Assembly (NCBI RefSeq): GCF_000003815.2
Contig: NW_023365711.1
Span: 1-64,000 of the forward strand
Source: Branchiostoma floridae
Lineage: Eukaryota; Chordata; Leptocardii; Amphioxiformes; Branchiostomatidae
Length of the DNA stretch: 64,000 nt
Direction of reading: 5' to 3'
The position numbers were made by a program, and so were the translations under genes. A model generated the notes under the pieces. That model was not told the origin of the DNA, made no database searches, and worked only from the letters and a program-made list of their open reading frames with translations. Below are positions 10,086 through 22,290 of this stretch, one piece after another (the first letter of the stretch is position 1; each line of letters starts with the position of its first letter).

Positions 10086-10702
10086 AGCTGTCGGAGACGA
10101 TCCAGCCGCCGATTTGTCATTAGACAAAACATAGCATCCCATTCAGACGCCCTTTCGAAGAAACCAAAAAAATTCCCATTTCTTTTAAAAGCTTAAACGG
10201 ATATCAAGAACTGCTGTGTATTATCTCTTACTATTAAATATATGTTTATATGAATATAGATAATAACAGAAAGTATTATATCAACGATTAAAGAACAAAT
10301 ATTAGGCCCTATCGACTGCCAACTTCAGCCTGGTCTGCAATCGGCTGCCATACTGCTTGTAGAGTAATCTGTCACTTATCTAAACGTGGCCCGTGAATTT
10401 TTAAGACGACTTTAGAAAGCGCATATCCTAACGTATTTGATACAAGTATCTAATTTTCCGGGCCGGATTTAATTAATGAACTATAGCTGTAGGCGACGAT
10501 TCAGCCGCCGATTCGTTATTAGATGAAACATAGCATCCTATTCAGACGCCCATTCGAAAAAAACTAAAAATTCCTAATTTCCTCTAAAAGCATAAATGGA
10601 TATCAAGAACTGCTGGATATTGCCTATTACCACCCAATATATGTATATATGAACACAAATAATAACAAAAAGTATGATATCAACGATTAAGCACAAATAA
10701 TA

Positions 10703-10758
10703 GGCCCAATCGACGGCTACCAATCGGCGGCCCAATCGGCGGCTAACTTCAGCCTGGT
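10703..10758 (-). repeat. Right terminal inverted repeat of host element
   Basis: Reverse complement of 5453-5508, with two mismatches over 56 bases, ending in CTTCAGCCTGGT. The TIR is built from three GCCGNCGATTGG repeats, which could serve as several transposase-binding sites. That role is inferred from the layout only. Confidence 0.8.
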
Positions 10759-11009
10759 ATGTGTTCTGGACATGCCATGATGATGATGATGATGACTTTT
10801 AATGGTTGGAAGTTCTTGTACTCGTAAATAAGTGGGGTTTGCACCCCTCCCCTCTAGCATTTTTTTATCTTCCGGGACTAAATTAATTAGAATTGGTGAC
10901 CTCATAACAAAAGAGAAATCTTCCAAATACGTCAGTTAACATCGTTTGGCGAAGTTATGAGGCCGCGGACATGGACCTGCATTTCGAATTATGAACGGAG
11001 GAAAGTCAT
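10759..11009. other. Non-coding spacer with short (ATG)n run
   Basis: Unique-looking sequence. A six-unit ATG/GAT run lies at 10777-10795 and gives the histidine run of a minus-strand open frame. No gene, RNA or element was recognised. Confidence 0.5.
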
Positions 11010-11018
11010 ATGTACTAT

Positions 11019-11100
11019 TAGCCTGGTTACCAAACCCCAGCCCGATCTCAAGTATCTATCGAAAGATATATCTTGAGGTTGGGGTATGGAATCCAGGCTA
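11019..11100. mobile_element. 82-bp foldback MITE with 9-bp TSD
   Basis: The sequence starts TAGCCTGG and ends CCAGGCTA. Inside, AACCCC pairs with GGGGT and CTCAAG with CTTGAG around a short loop, so most of the element can fold on itself. ATGTACTAT occurs immediately before (11010-11018) and immediately after (11101-11109), a perfect 9-bp target-site duplication. A target site of 8-9 bp suggests a hAT- or Mutator-type transposase acting in trans. The element is far too short to code for one. Confidence 0.85.
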
Positions 11101-11109
11101 ATGTACTAT

Positions 11110-11290
11110 ATCTTGTTAACTTTATAATCACAATGACAAGCTAAGGCCTGTGGCAAGCTAAGCCTTTTTTATGAAGATTAGAAGACAGAAAATGATGCTA
11201 GATCCCGTAGTATCCTCTTATAATGCCCCAAATGGCCGTCAACTCATTAACCTGGTCGCCAGAGAACAGCGCTTGCGGCTACGGTTCTTT
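11110..11290. other. Unassigned non-coding spacer
   Basis: Sequence between the MITE and the GC-rich hairpin. No gene or recognisable element was seen. Confidence 0.5.
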
Positions 11291-11341
11291 CCCGGGGCTC
11301 AAGCAACATACCCCCGTAAACCGACTTGAGCCGGCCCCGGG
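11291..11341. repeat. GC-rich imperfect inverted repeat
   Basis: CCCGGGGCTCAAG at 11291-11303 pairs with CTTGAGCCGGCCCCGGG at 11325-11341 around a 21-base loop, with a four-base bulge on the right arm. It may be the core of another short foldback element. Flanking CCGGCTAAG sequences do not give a clear target-site duplication. Confidence 0.55.
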
Positions 11342-12669
11342 AGATCCTTTAGCCGGCTAAGTTGTACTCTGATATCCAGGGTATCAACTCATTGCATGGT
11401 GTTACGGGACGGGATTTGATGAGGCAATAACTTCGGCCTACGTCACATTTCCTCCCCGGTGGCCCGGTCGGGCTGTTTGTGGAAAAGGAAAATTAAAATT
11501 TATGCCAATTAATATACATAAGGCATACTGTTGGATTATTTTTGGTCCGTTTTGTGTTTTGTTGCTGTCTTTAATATCGTACTTTTCGTTCCCCAAAACT
11601 ACCCGACTGCCCCCTTATGGAAATGTAACGTTAGCCTTAGTAGAGGGAGTAGCCTAACTGAAGTGCACACCCCAGTTCATCCATAGTGCGCGACAAAAAA
11701 AGGGACGAAACTGTTTCGAGGGTATAGGATTGAGTTTCATTTCTCATTATTCCCTGAGAAATGACATTATTGATTGCTATCGTGGCTGAAAAGCGCAGGA
11801 AGCGGTGTGTTTTTGGTGAATATTGTGTTTAGACCCGAGCCTCATTTCCGAGTTCCTCAGTTTCGATTACTAGCAAGGTTTGTCGTGTTTGCTGAAAAAA
11901 TCTTGAAAAAAGCAGGTACTGATTCTTGTAGGGATCTTTGTGATTCCGGACCGATATCTTTAGAACCTTTGGATGGATTGCGATTTCCTTTGCTATGGGG
12001 ATAGAAACAATTTATGAGCGGGTGTGCGGGTAAATGATACAGTAACTGATAGAGCATGCCAGCTGGGTAATTAGGCATCCACTGGTGTGGGGTGAATCAC
12101 TATATACACATTAGGGATATGAAGCTGATGGCTGCACAGATCCACAACTAGCAGAAAGAGTAACTGTGACCATCCCTGTCACCTCTGTATGGAATGAACC
12201 ATTATATACACATTAGGGATATGTGCCAGGTGCAGGCTGGTGTAACAATGGGAAATAAAAAGGAAATGGTCAGAGGTCACTAGAAGGGTGTAGTTTTGGA
12301 TTTTACCGTTTACCATAGGTAGATATATAAGAACAATGATGGAATAATTTTGCCAAACGTCAAACCATATCAACCCCACAGCACACCATACGCATCATCA
12401 CAAAACGAAATATTTCAAGCAGGTTTGAGTTTTCAGACTCTTGTTTACTGGGTTTTATCTAATGCTAAAATGCCCAATTATGTGCATTATTTTTGACATG
12501 AAAACAATGTTTTTTTTTCGCTCTAACTTTTTTCGAAATTAGGGAACCTGAAAGAGTTGGTCGGTAGACTTGAGGGTGTGCAGCCCCGAATTGAAAATCC
12601 GAAATAAACTAGGGTGTACACCCTTAATAACATTAAATTACCCGATTTTGTTGTTGTGTTCTTTTCTGT
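11342..12669. other. Non-coding region left of the satellite array
   Basis: No gene is supported. A 76-codon open frame at 11774-12004 has no recognisable domain. A 21-bp stretch containing TATATACACATTAGGGATA occurs at 12101-12121 and again at 12203-12223, 102 bp apart, which is a small local duplication. The last bases before the array are T-rich. Nothing here indicates exons, a promoter or an RNA gene. Confidence 0.55.
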
Positions 12670-13599
12670 CAGCTTACCGAGTCCGGCAACTTATCGGGTT
12701 TAGCAGCTGACCGGGCAACTTACCGGGTCCGGCAACTTACTGTGTCCGGTAGCTTAACGGGTCCTGCAACATACCGGGCATGGCAACTTACCATGTCCGG
12801 TAGCTTACTGGGTTCGGCAACTTACTGAGTCCGGCAACTTACCATGTCCGGCAACTTACCGGATCCGGCAGCTTACCGGGTCCGGTAACTTACCAGTTCC
12901 GGCAACTTACTGGGTATAGCAGCTGAGTCCGGCAACTTACCAGGTCCAGAAGCTTACCGTGTGAAGCAGCTTACCATGTCCGGCAGCTTACCGGGTCCAG
13001 GAGCTTACCATGTCGGGAACTTACAAGGTCCGGAAACTTATCGGGTCTAGCAGCTGAGTCTGGCAGCTTACCGGGTCCGGTAACTTACCGGGTCTAGCAG
13101 ATGACTCCGGTAACTTACCAGGTCCAGTAGCTTACCGGATCCGACAACTTACCAAGTCCGGCAACTTACCAGATCCGGCAACTTACCAGGTTCAGCAGCT
13201 TATTACCGGGTCCGGCAGCATACCGGATCCGGTAACTTACCGGGTCTGGCAACTTACCGGGTCCGGCAGCTTACTAAGTCCGGCAACTTACCGGGTCCGG
13301 CAGCTTACCGGGTCCTGCAACTTACTAGGTCTGGCAACCTACCAGGTCTGGCAGCTTACCGGGTCCGGTAGGTTACCGTGTCTGGCAGCTTACCATGTCT
13401 GGCAGGTTACCGTGTCTGGCAGCTTACCGGGTCCGGCAGCTTACCGGGTCCGGCAGCTTACCGGGTCCGGCAGCTTACCAGGTAGGGCAACTTACCGGGT
13501 CGGGCAACTTACCGGGTCCGGAACTTACCATGTTCGGCAGCTTACCGGGTCCGGCAGCTTACCAGATCCGGCAACTTACCGGGTCCGGCATCTTACCAG

Positions 13600-15350
13600 G
13601 TAAGGCAACTTATCGGGTCTAGCAGCTGAGTCCGGCAGCTTACTGTGTCCGGTAACTTACCAGGTCCGACAACTTATCGGGTCTAGCAGCTGAATCTGGC
13701 AGCTTACCGGGTCCGGCAGCTTACCAGATCCGGTAACTTACCGTGTCCGACAACTTACCGAGTCCAGCAACTTACCAGGTCCGGTAGCTTACTGGATCCG
13801 GCAATTTACCGGATCCGGCATCTTACCAGGTTCGGCAGCTTATTGGGTCTGGAAACTTACCGGGGCTAGCAAATAACAGGTCTAGCAACTTACCGTGTGA
13901 AGTAGCTTACCATGTCCGGCAGCTTACCGGGTCCGGTAACTTACCGGGTCTAGCAGCTGAGTCCGGCAGCTTACCAGGTCCAGTAACTTACCGGGTCCAG
14001 CAACTTACCGGGTCCGGCAACTTACCATGTACGGCAGCTTACCGGGTCCGGCAACTTACCGGGTCCGGCAGCTTACTGAGTCCGGCAACTTACCAGGTCC
14101 GGCAACTTACCAGGTCCGGCAACTTACCGGGTCCGGCAACTTACCATGTACGGCAGCTTACCGGGTCCGGCAGCTTACCGGGTCTGGCAACTTACCGGGT
14201 CCGGCAGCTTACCGAGTCCGGCAACTTACTGGGTCCGGCAACTTACCATGTACGGCAGATTACTGGGCCCGGTAATTTAACGAGTCTGGCAGCTTACCGG
14301 GTCCGGCAGTTTACTGGGTCCGGCAACTTACCAGGTCCGGCAACTTACCGGGTCCAGCAACTTACTGGGTCCGGCAACTTACCTGGTCCGGCAGCTTACT
14401 GAGTCCGGCAACTTACCGGGTCCGGTAGCTAATACCGGGTCCTGCAACTTACCAGGTCTGTCAGCTTACCGAGTCCGGCAACTTATCGGGTTTAGCAGCT
14501 GACCAGGCAACTTACCAGGTCCGGCAACTTACTGTGTCCGGTAGCTTAACGGGTCCTGCAACTTACCGGGCACGGCATCTTACCATGTCCGGCAGCTTAC
14601 CGGGTCCGGCATTTTACCTGATCCGGTAAAATGCCGGGTCTGGCAACTTACTGGGTCCGGCAGCTTACTAAGTCCGGCAACTTACCGGGTCCGGCAACTT
14701 ACCGGGTCCGGTACCTTACCAGGTAAGGCAACTTATCGGGTCTAGCAGCTGAGTCCGGCAGCTTACTGTGTCCGGTAACTTACCAGGTCCGACAACTTAT
14801 CGGGTCTAGCAGCTGAATCTGGCAGCTTACCGGGTCCGGCAGCTTACCAGATCCGGTAACTTACCGTGTCCGACAACTTACCGAGTCCAGCAACTTACCA
14901 GGTCCGGTAGCTTACTGGATCCGGCAATTTACCGGATCCGGCTAGCAACTTACCGTGTGAAGTAGCTTACCATGTCCGGCAGCTTACCGGGTCCGGTAAC
15001 TTACCGGGTCTAGCAGCTGAGTCCGGCAGCTTACCGGGTCCAGTAACTTACCGGGTCCAGCAACTTACCGGGTCCGGCAACTTACCATGTACGGCAGCTT
15101 ACCGGGTCCGGCAACTTACCGGGTCCGGCAGCTTACTGAGTCCGGCAACTTACCGGGTCCGGCAACCTACCGGGTCCGGCAACTTACCATGTACGGCAGC
15201 TTACCGGGTCCGGCAGCTTACCGGGTCTGGCAACTTACCGGGTCCGGCAGCTTACCGAGTCCGGCAACTTACCGGGTCCGGCAACTTACCATGTACGGCA
15301 GCTTACTGGGCCCGGTAATTTACCGAGTCTGGCAGCTTACCGGGTCCGGC
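13600..15350 (+). repeat. Tandem 1.1-kb duplication near array edge
   Basis: 13600-14290 recurs at 14723-15350. The offset is about 1123 bp at the left and about 1060 bp from 13883 on, because the second copy lacks about 63 bp present near 13821-13883. Shared rare units include AAGGCAACTTATCGGGTC, AATCTGGCAGC and GTGTGAAGTAGC. This part of the array lacks the cassette family found beyond 18 kb. Confidence 0.75.
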
Positions 15351-18245
15351 AGTTTACTGGGTCCGGCAACTTACCAGGTCCGGCAACTTACCGGGTCCGG
15401 CAACTTACCGGGCATGGCAACTTACCATGTCCGGTAGCTTACCGGGTTCGGCAACTTACTGAGTCCGGCAACTTACCATGTCCGGCAACTTACCAGGTTT
15501 GGTAACTTACCAGGTTCGGCAACGTACTGGGTATAGCAGCTGAGTGCTGCAAATTACCAGGTCCAGTAGCTTACCGTGTGAAGCAGCTTACCATGTCCGG
15601 CAGCTTACCGGGTCCAGCAGCTTACCATGTCGGCAACTTACAAGGTCTGGAAACTTATCGGGTCCGGCAGCTGAGTCTGGCAGCTTACCGGGTCCAGCAA
15701 CTTATCGGGTCTAGCAGCTGAGTCCGGTAACTTACCAGCTCCGGTAGCTTACCGGATCCGGCAACTTACCAAGACCGGCAACTTACCAGATCCGGCAACT
15801 TACCAGGTTTGGCAGCTTACCGGCTACGGCAGCTTACCGGATCCGGTAACTTACCGGGTCGGAACTTACCGGGTCCGGCAGCTTACTAAGTCCGGCAACT
15901 TACTGGGTCCGGCAGCTTACTGGGTCCGGCAGCTTACCGGGTCCGGCAACTTACCGGGTCCGGCAACTTACCATGTACGGCAGCTTACCGGGTCCGGTAA
16001 CTTACCGGGTCCGGCAACTTACCGGGTCCGGCAGCTTACCAAGTCCAGCAACTTACCGGGTCCGTCAGCTTACCGCGGGTCCTGCAACTTACTAGGTCTG
16101 GCAACCTACCAGGTCTGGCAGCTTACCGGGTCCGGCAACTTACCAGGTCCGGCAACTTACCATGTACGGCAGCTAACCGGGTCCGGTAACTTACCGGGTG
16201 TGGTAGCTTACCGGATCTAGTAGCTTACTGAGTCCGTCAACTTACCAGATCCGGCAGCTTACAGGGTCCTGCAACTTACCAGGTCTGTCAGCTTACCAAG
16301 TCCAGCAACTTATCGGGTTTAGCAGCTGACCGGGCAACTTACCGGGTCCGGCAACTTACTGTGTCCGGTACCTTAATGGGTCCTGCAACTTACCGGGCAC
16401 GGCAACTTATCATGTCTGGCAGCTTACCGGGTCTGGCAACTTACCGGGTCCGGCAGCTTACTAAGTCCGGCAACTTACCGGGTCCGGCAGCTTACCGGGT
16501 CCTGCAACTTACTAGGTCTGGCAACCTACCAGGTCTGGCAGCTTCCCGGGTCCGGCAACTTACCGGGTCCGGCAACTTACCATGTACGGCAGCTTACCGG
16601 GTCCGGTAACTTACCGGGTCTGGCAGCTTACCGTGTCCGGCAGCTTACCAGGTCCGGCAGCTCACCGGGTCCGGCAGCTTACCAGGTCCGCCAACTTACA
16701 TGGTCCGGCAACTTACCATGTACGGCAGCTTACCGGGTCCCGTAACTTACCAGGTCTGGCAGCTTACCGGGTCTGGCAACTTACCGGGTCCGGCAGCTTA
16801 CCAGTTCCGGCAGTGCACGGGTCCGGCAGCTTACCAGATCTGGCAACTTACCGGGTCCGGCAACTTACAGGGACGGCAACTTACCGGGCACTGCAATTTA
16901 CCTTGTCCGGTAGCTTACCGGGTCTGTAACTTACCGAATCCGGCAACTTACCATGTCCGTCAACTTACTGGATCCGGCAGCTTCCGGGTCTGGTAACTTA
17001 CCGGGTCCGGCAACTTACTGGGTCCGGCAACTTATCGGGTCTAGCAGCTGAGTCCGGCAAGTTACCAGGTCCGGGAGCTTACCGGGTCCGGCAACTTACC
17101 AAGTCCGGCAACTTACCGGGTCCGGCAACTTACCAGGTTCGGCAGCTAACCGGGTCCGGCAGCTTACCGGATCCGGCAACTTACCATGTACGGCAGCTTA
17201 CGGGGTCCGGTAACTTACCGGGTCTGGCAGCTTACCGTGTCCGGCAGCTTACCGTGTCCGGTAGCTTACCGGGTCCGGCAGCTTACCGGGTCAGGCAACT
17301 TACCGGGTCAGGTAGCATGTACGGCAGCTTACCGGGTCCGGTAACTTACCGGGTCCGGAAGCTTACCGGGTCCTGCAACTTACTGGGTCTGGCAACCTAC
17401 CAGGTCTGAGAGCTTACCGGGTCCGGCAACTTACCGGGTCCGCAACTTACCATGTACGGCAGCTTACCGGGTCCGGTAACTTACCGGGTCTGGCAGCTTA
17501 CCGGGTCCGGCAGCTTATTGAGTCCGTCAAATTACCAGGTGCGGCAGCTTACAGGGTCCGGTAACTTACCAGGTCCGGCAACTTACTGGGTCCGGCAACT
17601 TATCGGGTCTAGCTGCTGAGTCCGGCAACTTACCAGGTCTGGTAGCTTACCGGGTCCGGTAACTTACCTACTCTGGCAATTTACCAGATCCGGCAACTTA
17701 CAGGTTCGGCAACTTATCGGGTCTAGCAGCTTACCGGGTCCGGCAACTTACCGAGTCCGGCAACTTACCATGGACAGCAGCTTATCGGGTCCGGCAACTT
17801 CCTGGGTCCGGCAACTTATCGGGTCCGGCAACTAACCATGATCGGCAACTTACCGGATCCGGCAGTTTACCAAGTCCAGCAACTTACTGGGTCCGGCAAC
17901 TTACTGGGTCTGGCAACTTATCGGGTCTAGCTGCTGAGTCCGGCAACTTACCATGTCCGGTAGCTTACCGGGTCCGGCAACCTACCGAGTCCGGCAACTT
18001 ACCGTATCCGGCAACTTACCGGGTCTGGAAGCTTACTAAGTCTGGCAACTTACCGGCAGCTTACCTGTTCTAGCTTTTGAGTCCGGCAACTTACCAGGTC
18101 CATTAGCTTACCGGGTCCGGCAACTTACCAAGTCCGGCAACTTACCAGATCCGGCAACTTACCGGGTCCAACAGCTTACTAAGTCCGGCAACTTACCGGG
18201 TCCGGCAGCTTACTAAGTCCGGCAACTTACTGGATCCTGCAACTT

Positions 18246-19196
18246 ACCAGGTTCGGCAACTTACCATGTCCGGTAGCTTACGGGGCTCGGCAACTAACGG
18301 GGTCCGGCAACTTACCATGTCCGGCAACTTACCGGATCCGGCAGTTTACCAGGTCCGGCAACTTACTGGGTCCGGCAACTTATCGGGTCTAGCTGCTGAG
18401 TCTGGCAACTTACCATGTCCTGTAGCTTACCGGGTCCGGCAACTTACCGAGTCCGGCAACTTACCGGATCCGGCAACTTACAGGGTCTGGCAACTTACCG
18501 GGTCCGGCAGCTTACTAAGTCCGGCAACTTACCGGGTCCGGCAACTAACCAGGTCCGGCAACTTACCATGTACGGCAGCTTACCGGGTCCCGTAACTTAC
18601 CAGGTCTGGCAGCTTATCGGGTCTAGCTGCTGAGTCCGGCAACTTACCATGTCCGGTAGCTTACCGGGTCCGGCAACTTACCGAGTCCGGCAACTTACCG
18701 TATCCGGCAACTTACCGGGTCTGGCAACTTACCGGGTCCGGCAGCTTACTAAGTCCAGCAACTTACCGGCAGCTTACCTCTTCTAGCTTTAGAGTCCGGC
18801 AACTTACCAGGTCCGGCAGCTTACTAAGTCCGGCAACTTACCGGGTCCGGCATAGCACGGGTCCGGCAGCTTACTGGATCCGGCAACTTACCGAGTCCGG
18901 CAATTTACCGTGTCCGGCAACTTACCGGGTCCGGCAGCTTACCGTGTCTGGCAACTTACCAGGTCCGGCAACTTACCGGGTCCAGCAACTTACCATGTAC
19001 GGCAGCTTACCGGGTCCGGTAACTTACCGGGTCTGGCAACTTACCGGGTACGGCAGCTTACTGAGTCCACAACTTACCGGGTCCGGCAGCTTACCGGGTC
19101 CTGCAACTTACCAGGTCTGTCAGCTTACCGAGTCCGGCAACTTATCGGGTTTAGCAGCTGACCGGGCAACTTACCAAGTCCGGCAACTTACTGTGC
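18246..19196 (+). repeat. Block B1, copy of 39164-40114
   Basis: The order of variant units is the same as in 39164-40114 at a constant offset of 20,918 bp, including rare variants such as ATGTCCTGTAGC, AACTAACCAGGTCC and CCTCTTCTAGC. Near 19196 this copy lacks two units (34 bp) that the other copy has. Such identity over a long distance points to a recent block transfer or duplication. Confidence 0.8.
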
Positions 19197-19199
19197 ACT

Positions 19200-21550
19200 G
19201 CAACTTACCATGTCCGGAGGCTTACCGGGTCCGGCAACTTACCGAGTCTGGCAACTTACCATGTCCGGCAACTTACCGGATCCGGCAGCTTACCGTGTCC
19301 GGCAACTTACCAGGTCCGGCAACTTACCGGGTCCAGCAACTTACCATGTACGGCAGCTTACCGGGTCCGGTAACTTACCGGGTCCGGCAACTTACCGGGT
19401 ACGGCAGCTTACTGAGTCCGGCAACTTACCGGGTCCGGCAGCTTACCGGGTCCTGCAACTTACCAGGTCTGTCAGCTTACCGAGTCCGGCAACTTATCGG
19501 GTTTAGCAGCTGACCAGGCAACTTACCGGGTCCCGCAACTTACTGTGTCCGGTAGCTTAACGGGTCCTGCAACTTACCGAGCAGGCATCTTACCATGTCC
19601 GGTAGCTTACTGGGTCCGGTAACTTACCCGGTCCGGCAACTTAGTGGGTCCGGCAACTTATCAGGTCTAGCTGCTGAGGCCGGCAACTTACCAGGTCCGT
19701 TAGCTTACCGGGTCCGGCAACTTACCGGGTCCGGCAGCTTACCAGGTCCAGCAGTGCACGGATTCGGCAGCTTACTGGATCCTGCCACTTACCGGGTCCG
19801 GCAACTTACCGGATCCGGCAGCTTACTGAGTCCGGCAACTTACCGGGTCCGGCAACTAACCGGGTCCGGCAACTTACCATGTACGGCAGCTTACCGGGTC
19901 CCGAAACTTACCGGGTCTGGCAGCTTATCGGGTCTAGCTGCTGAGTCCGGCAACTTACCATGTCCGGTAGCTTACCGGGTCCGGCAACTTACCGAGTCCG
20001 GCAACTTACCGTATCCGGCAACTTACCGGGTCTGGCAACTTACCGGGTCCGGCAGCTTACTAAGTCCGGCAACTTACCGGCAGCTTACCTGTTCTAGCTT
20101 TAGACTCCGGCAACTTACCAGGTCCGGCAGCTTACTAAGTCCGGCAACTTACCGGGTCCGGCATAGCACGGGTCCGGCAGCTTACTGGATCCGGCAACTT
20201 ACCGGGTCCGGCAATTTACCGGGTCCGGCAACTTACCGGGTCCGGCAGCTTACCGTGTCCGGCATCTTACCAGGTCCGGCAACTTACCAGGTCCAGCAAC
20301 TTACCATGTACGGCAGCTTACCGGGTCCGGTAACTTACAGGGTCTGGCAACTTACCGGGTACGGCAGCTTACTGAGTCCACAACTTACCGGGTCCGGCAG
20401 CTTACCGGGTCCTGCAACTTACCGGGTCCGGCAGCTTACCGGGTCCTGCAACTTATCGGATTTAGCAGCTGACCGGGCAACTTACCGGGTCCGGCAACTT
20501 ACTGTGTCCGGTAGCTTAACAGATCCTGCCACTTACCGGGCACTGCAACTTACCATGTCCGGTAGCTTACCGGGTCCGGCAACTTACCGAGTCTGGCAAC
20601 TTACCATGTCCGGCAACTTACCGGATCCGGCAGCTTACCGGGTCCGGTAACTTACCCCGTCCGGCAACTTAGTGGGTCCGGCAACTTATCAGGTCTAGCT
20701 GCTGAGGCCGGCAACTTACCAGGTCCGTTAGTTTACCGGGTCCGGCAACTTACCGGGTCCGGCAGCTTACCAGGTCCGGCAGTGCACGGGTCCGGCAGCT
20801 TACTGGATTCGTCAGCTTACTGGATCCTGCAAATAAACCGGGTCCGGCAACTTACCGGATTTGGCAGCTTACTGAGTCCGGCAACTAACCGGGTCCAGCA
20901 ACTTACCATGTACGGCAGCTTACCGGGTCCCGTAACTTACCGGGTCTGGCAGCTTATCGGGTCTAGCTGCTGAGTCCGGCAACTTACCATGTCCGGTAGC
21001 TTACCGGGTCCGGCAACTTACCGAGTCCGGCAACTTACCGTATCCGGCAACTTACCGTATCCGGCAACTTACCGGGTCTGGCAACTTATCGGGTCCGGCA
21101 GCTTACTAAGTCCGGCAACTTACCGGCAGCTTACCTGTTCTAGCTTTTGAGTCCGGCAACTTACCAGGTCCATTAGCTTACCGGGTCCGGCAACTTACCA
21201 AGTCCGGCAACTTACCGGATCCGGCAACTTACCGGGTCCAACAGCTTACTAAGTCCGGCAACTTACCGGGTCCGGCAGCTTACTAAGTCCGGCAACTTAC
21301 TGGATCCTGCAACTTACCAGGTTCGGCAACTTACCACGTCCGGTAGCTTACGGGGCTCGGCAACTAACGGGGTCCGGCAACTTACCATGTCCGGCAACTT
21401 ACCGGATCCGGCACTTTACCAGGTCCGGCAACTTACTGGGTCCGGCAACTTATCGGGTCTAGCTGCTGAGTCTGGCAACTTACCATGTCCGGTAGCTAAC
21501 CGGGTCCGGCAAGCTACCGAGTCCGGCAACTTACCGGATCCGGCAACTTA
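19200..21550 (+). repeat. Block A1, copy of 35585-37969
   Basis: The unit order matches 35585-37969 at an offset of 16,385 bp up to about 21,280 and 16,419 bp after it, because the second copy gained two units (34 bp). Both carry the same 351-codon open frame (19595-20650 and 35980-37035), the same GTGCACGGATTCGGC unit and the same CAAATAAACCGGG unit. Block B1 ends about where this block begins, so here the array is a mosaic of pieces found far apart elsewhere. Confidence 0.85.
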
Positions 21551-22290
21551 CAGGGTCTGGCAACTTACAGGGTATGGCAACTTACCGGGTCTGGCAGCTT
21601 ACTAAGTCCGGCAACTTACCGGGTCCTGCAACTTACCAGGTTCGGCAACTTGCCATGTCCGGTAGCTTACGGGGTCCAGCAACTTACCGGGTCCGGCAAC
21701 TTACCATGTCCGGCAACTTACTGGAGTCGGCAGTTTACCAGGTCCGGCAACTTACTGGGTCCGGCAACTTAATGGGTCCGGCAACTTATCGGGTCTAGCT
21801 GCTGAGTCCGGCAACTTACCATGTCCGGTAGCTTACCGGGTCCGGCAACTTACCAGGTCCGGCAACTTACCGGGTCCGGCAACTTATCATATAGGGCAGC
21901 TTACCAGGTCCGGTAACTTACCGGGTCTGGCAGCAAGCCGGGTCCGGAAGCCTTACCGGATCCGGCAACTTACCATGTACGGCAGCTTACCGGGTCCCGT
22001 AACTTACCGGGTCTGGCAGCTTATCGGGTCTAGCTGCTGAGTCCGGCAACTTACCATGTCCGGTAGCTTACCGGGTCCGGCAACTTACCGAGTCCGGCAA
22101 CTTACCGTATCCAGCAACTTACCGGGTCTGGCAATTTACCGGGTCCGGCAGCTTACTAAGTCCGGCAACTTACCGGCAGCTTACCTGTTCTAGCTTTTGA
22201 GTCCGGCAACTTACCAGGTCCATTAGCTTACCGGCAACTTACCAAGTCCGGCAACTTACCGCAACTTACCGGATCCGGCAACTTACCGGG

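Larger units (their letters stand above)
9481..10758 (+). mobile_element. Right part of the interrupted host element
   Basis: This continues the element begun at 5453-5664. It contains three 190-bp subrepeats (9564-10085), then two longer composite units about 399 bp apart, and ends with the 56-bp terminal inverted repeat at 10703-10758. The GCCGCCGATT motif recurs at 10106 and 10505, and CTTCAGCCTGGT or close variants recur at 9545, 10324 and 10748, so copies of the terminus are embedded inside. Without the 3.8-kb insertion the element would be about 1.5 kb. No open frame of useful length is present. Its superfamily cannot be assigned, and no clear target-site duplication was found. Confidence 0.7.

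Noticed and set aside
11774-12004. 76-codon open frame in the spacer
   Set aside because: Short, no recognisable motif, and expected by chance in a region of this size.
19595-20650. 351-codon open frame, the longest uninterrupted frame in the array without N
   Set aside because: It is made wholly of 17-bp units, its peptide is the same in all three frames, and the reading frame ends at variant units without any gene-like boundary. The copy at 35980-37035 is explained by block duplication.
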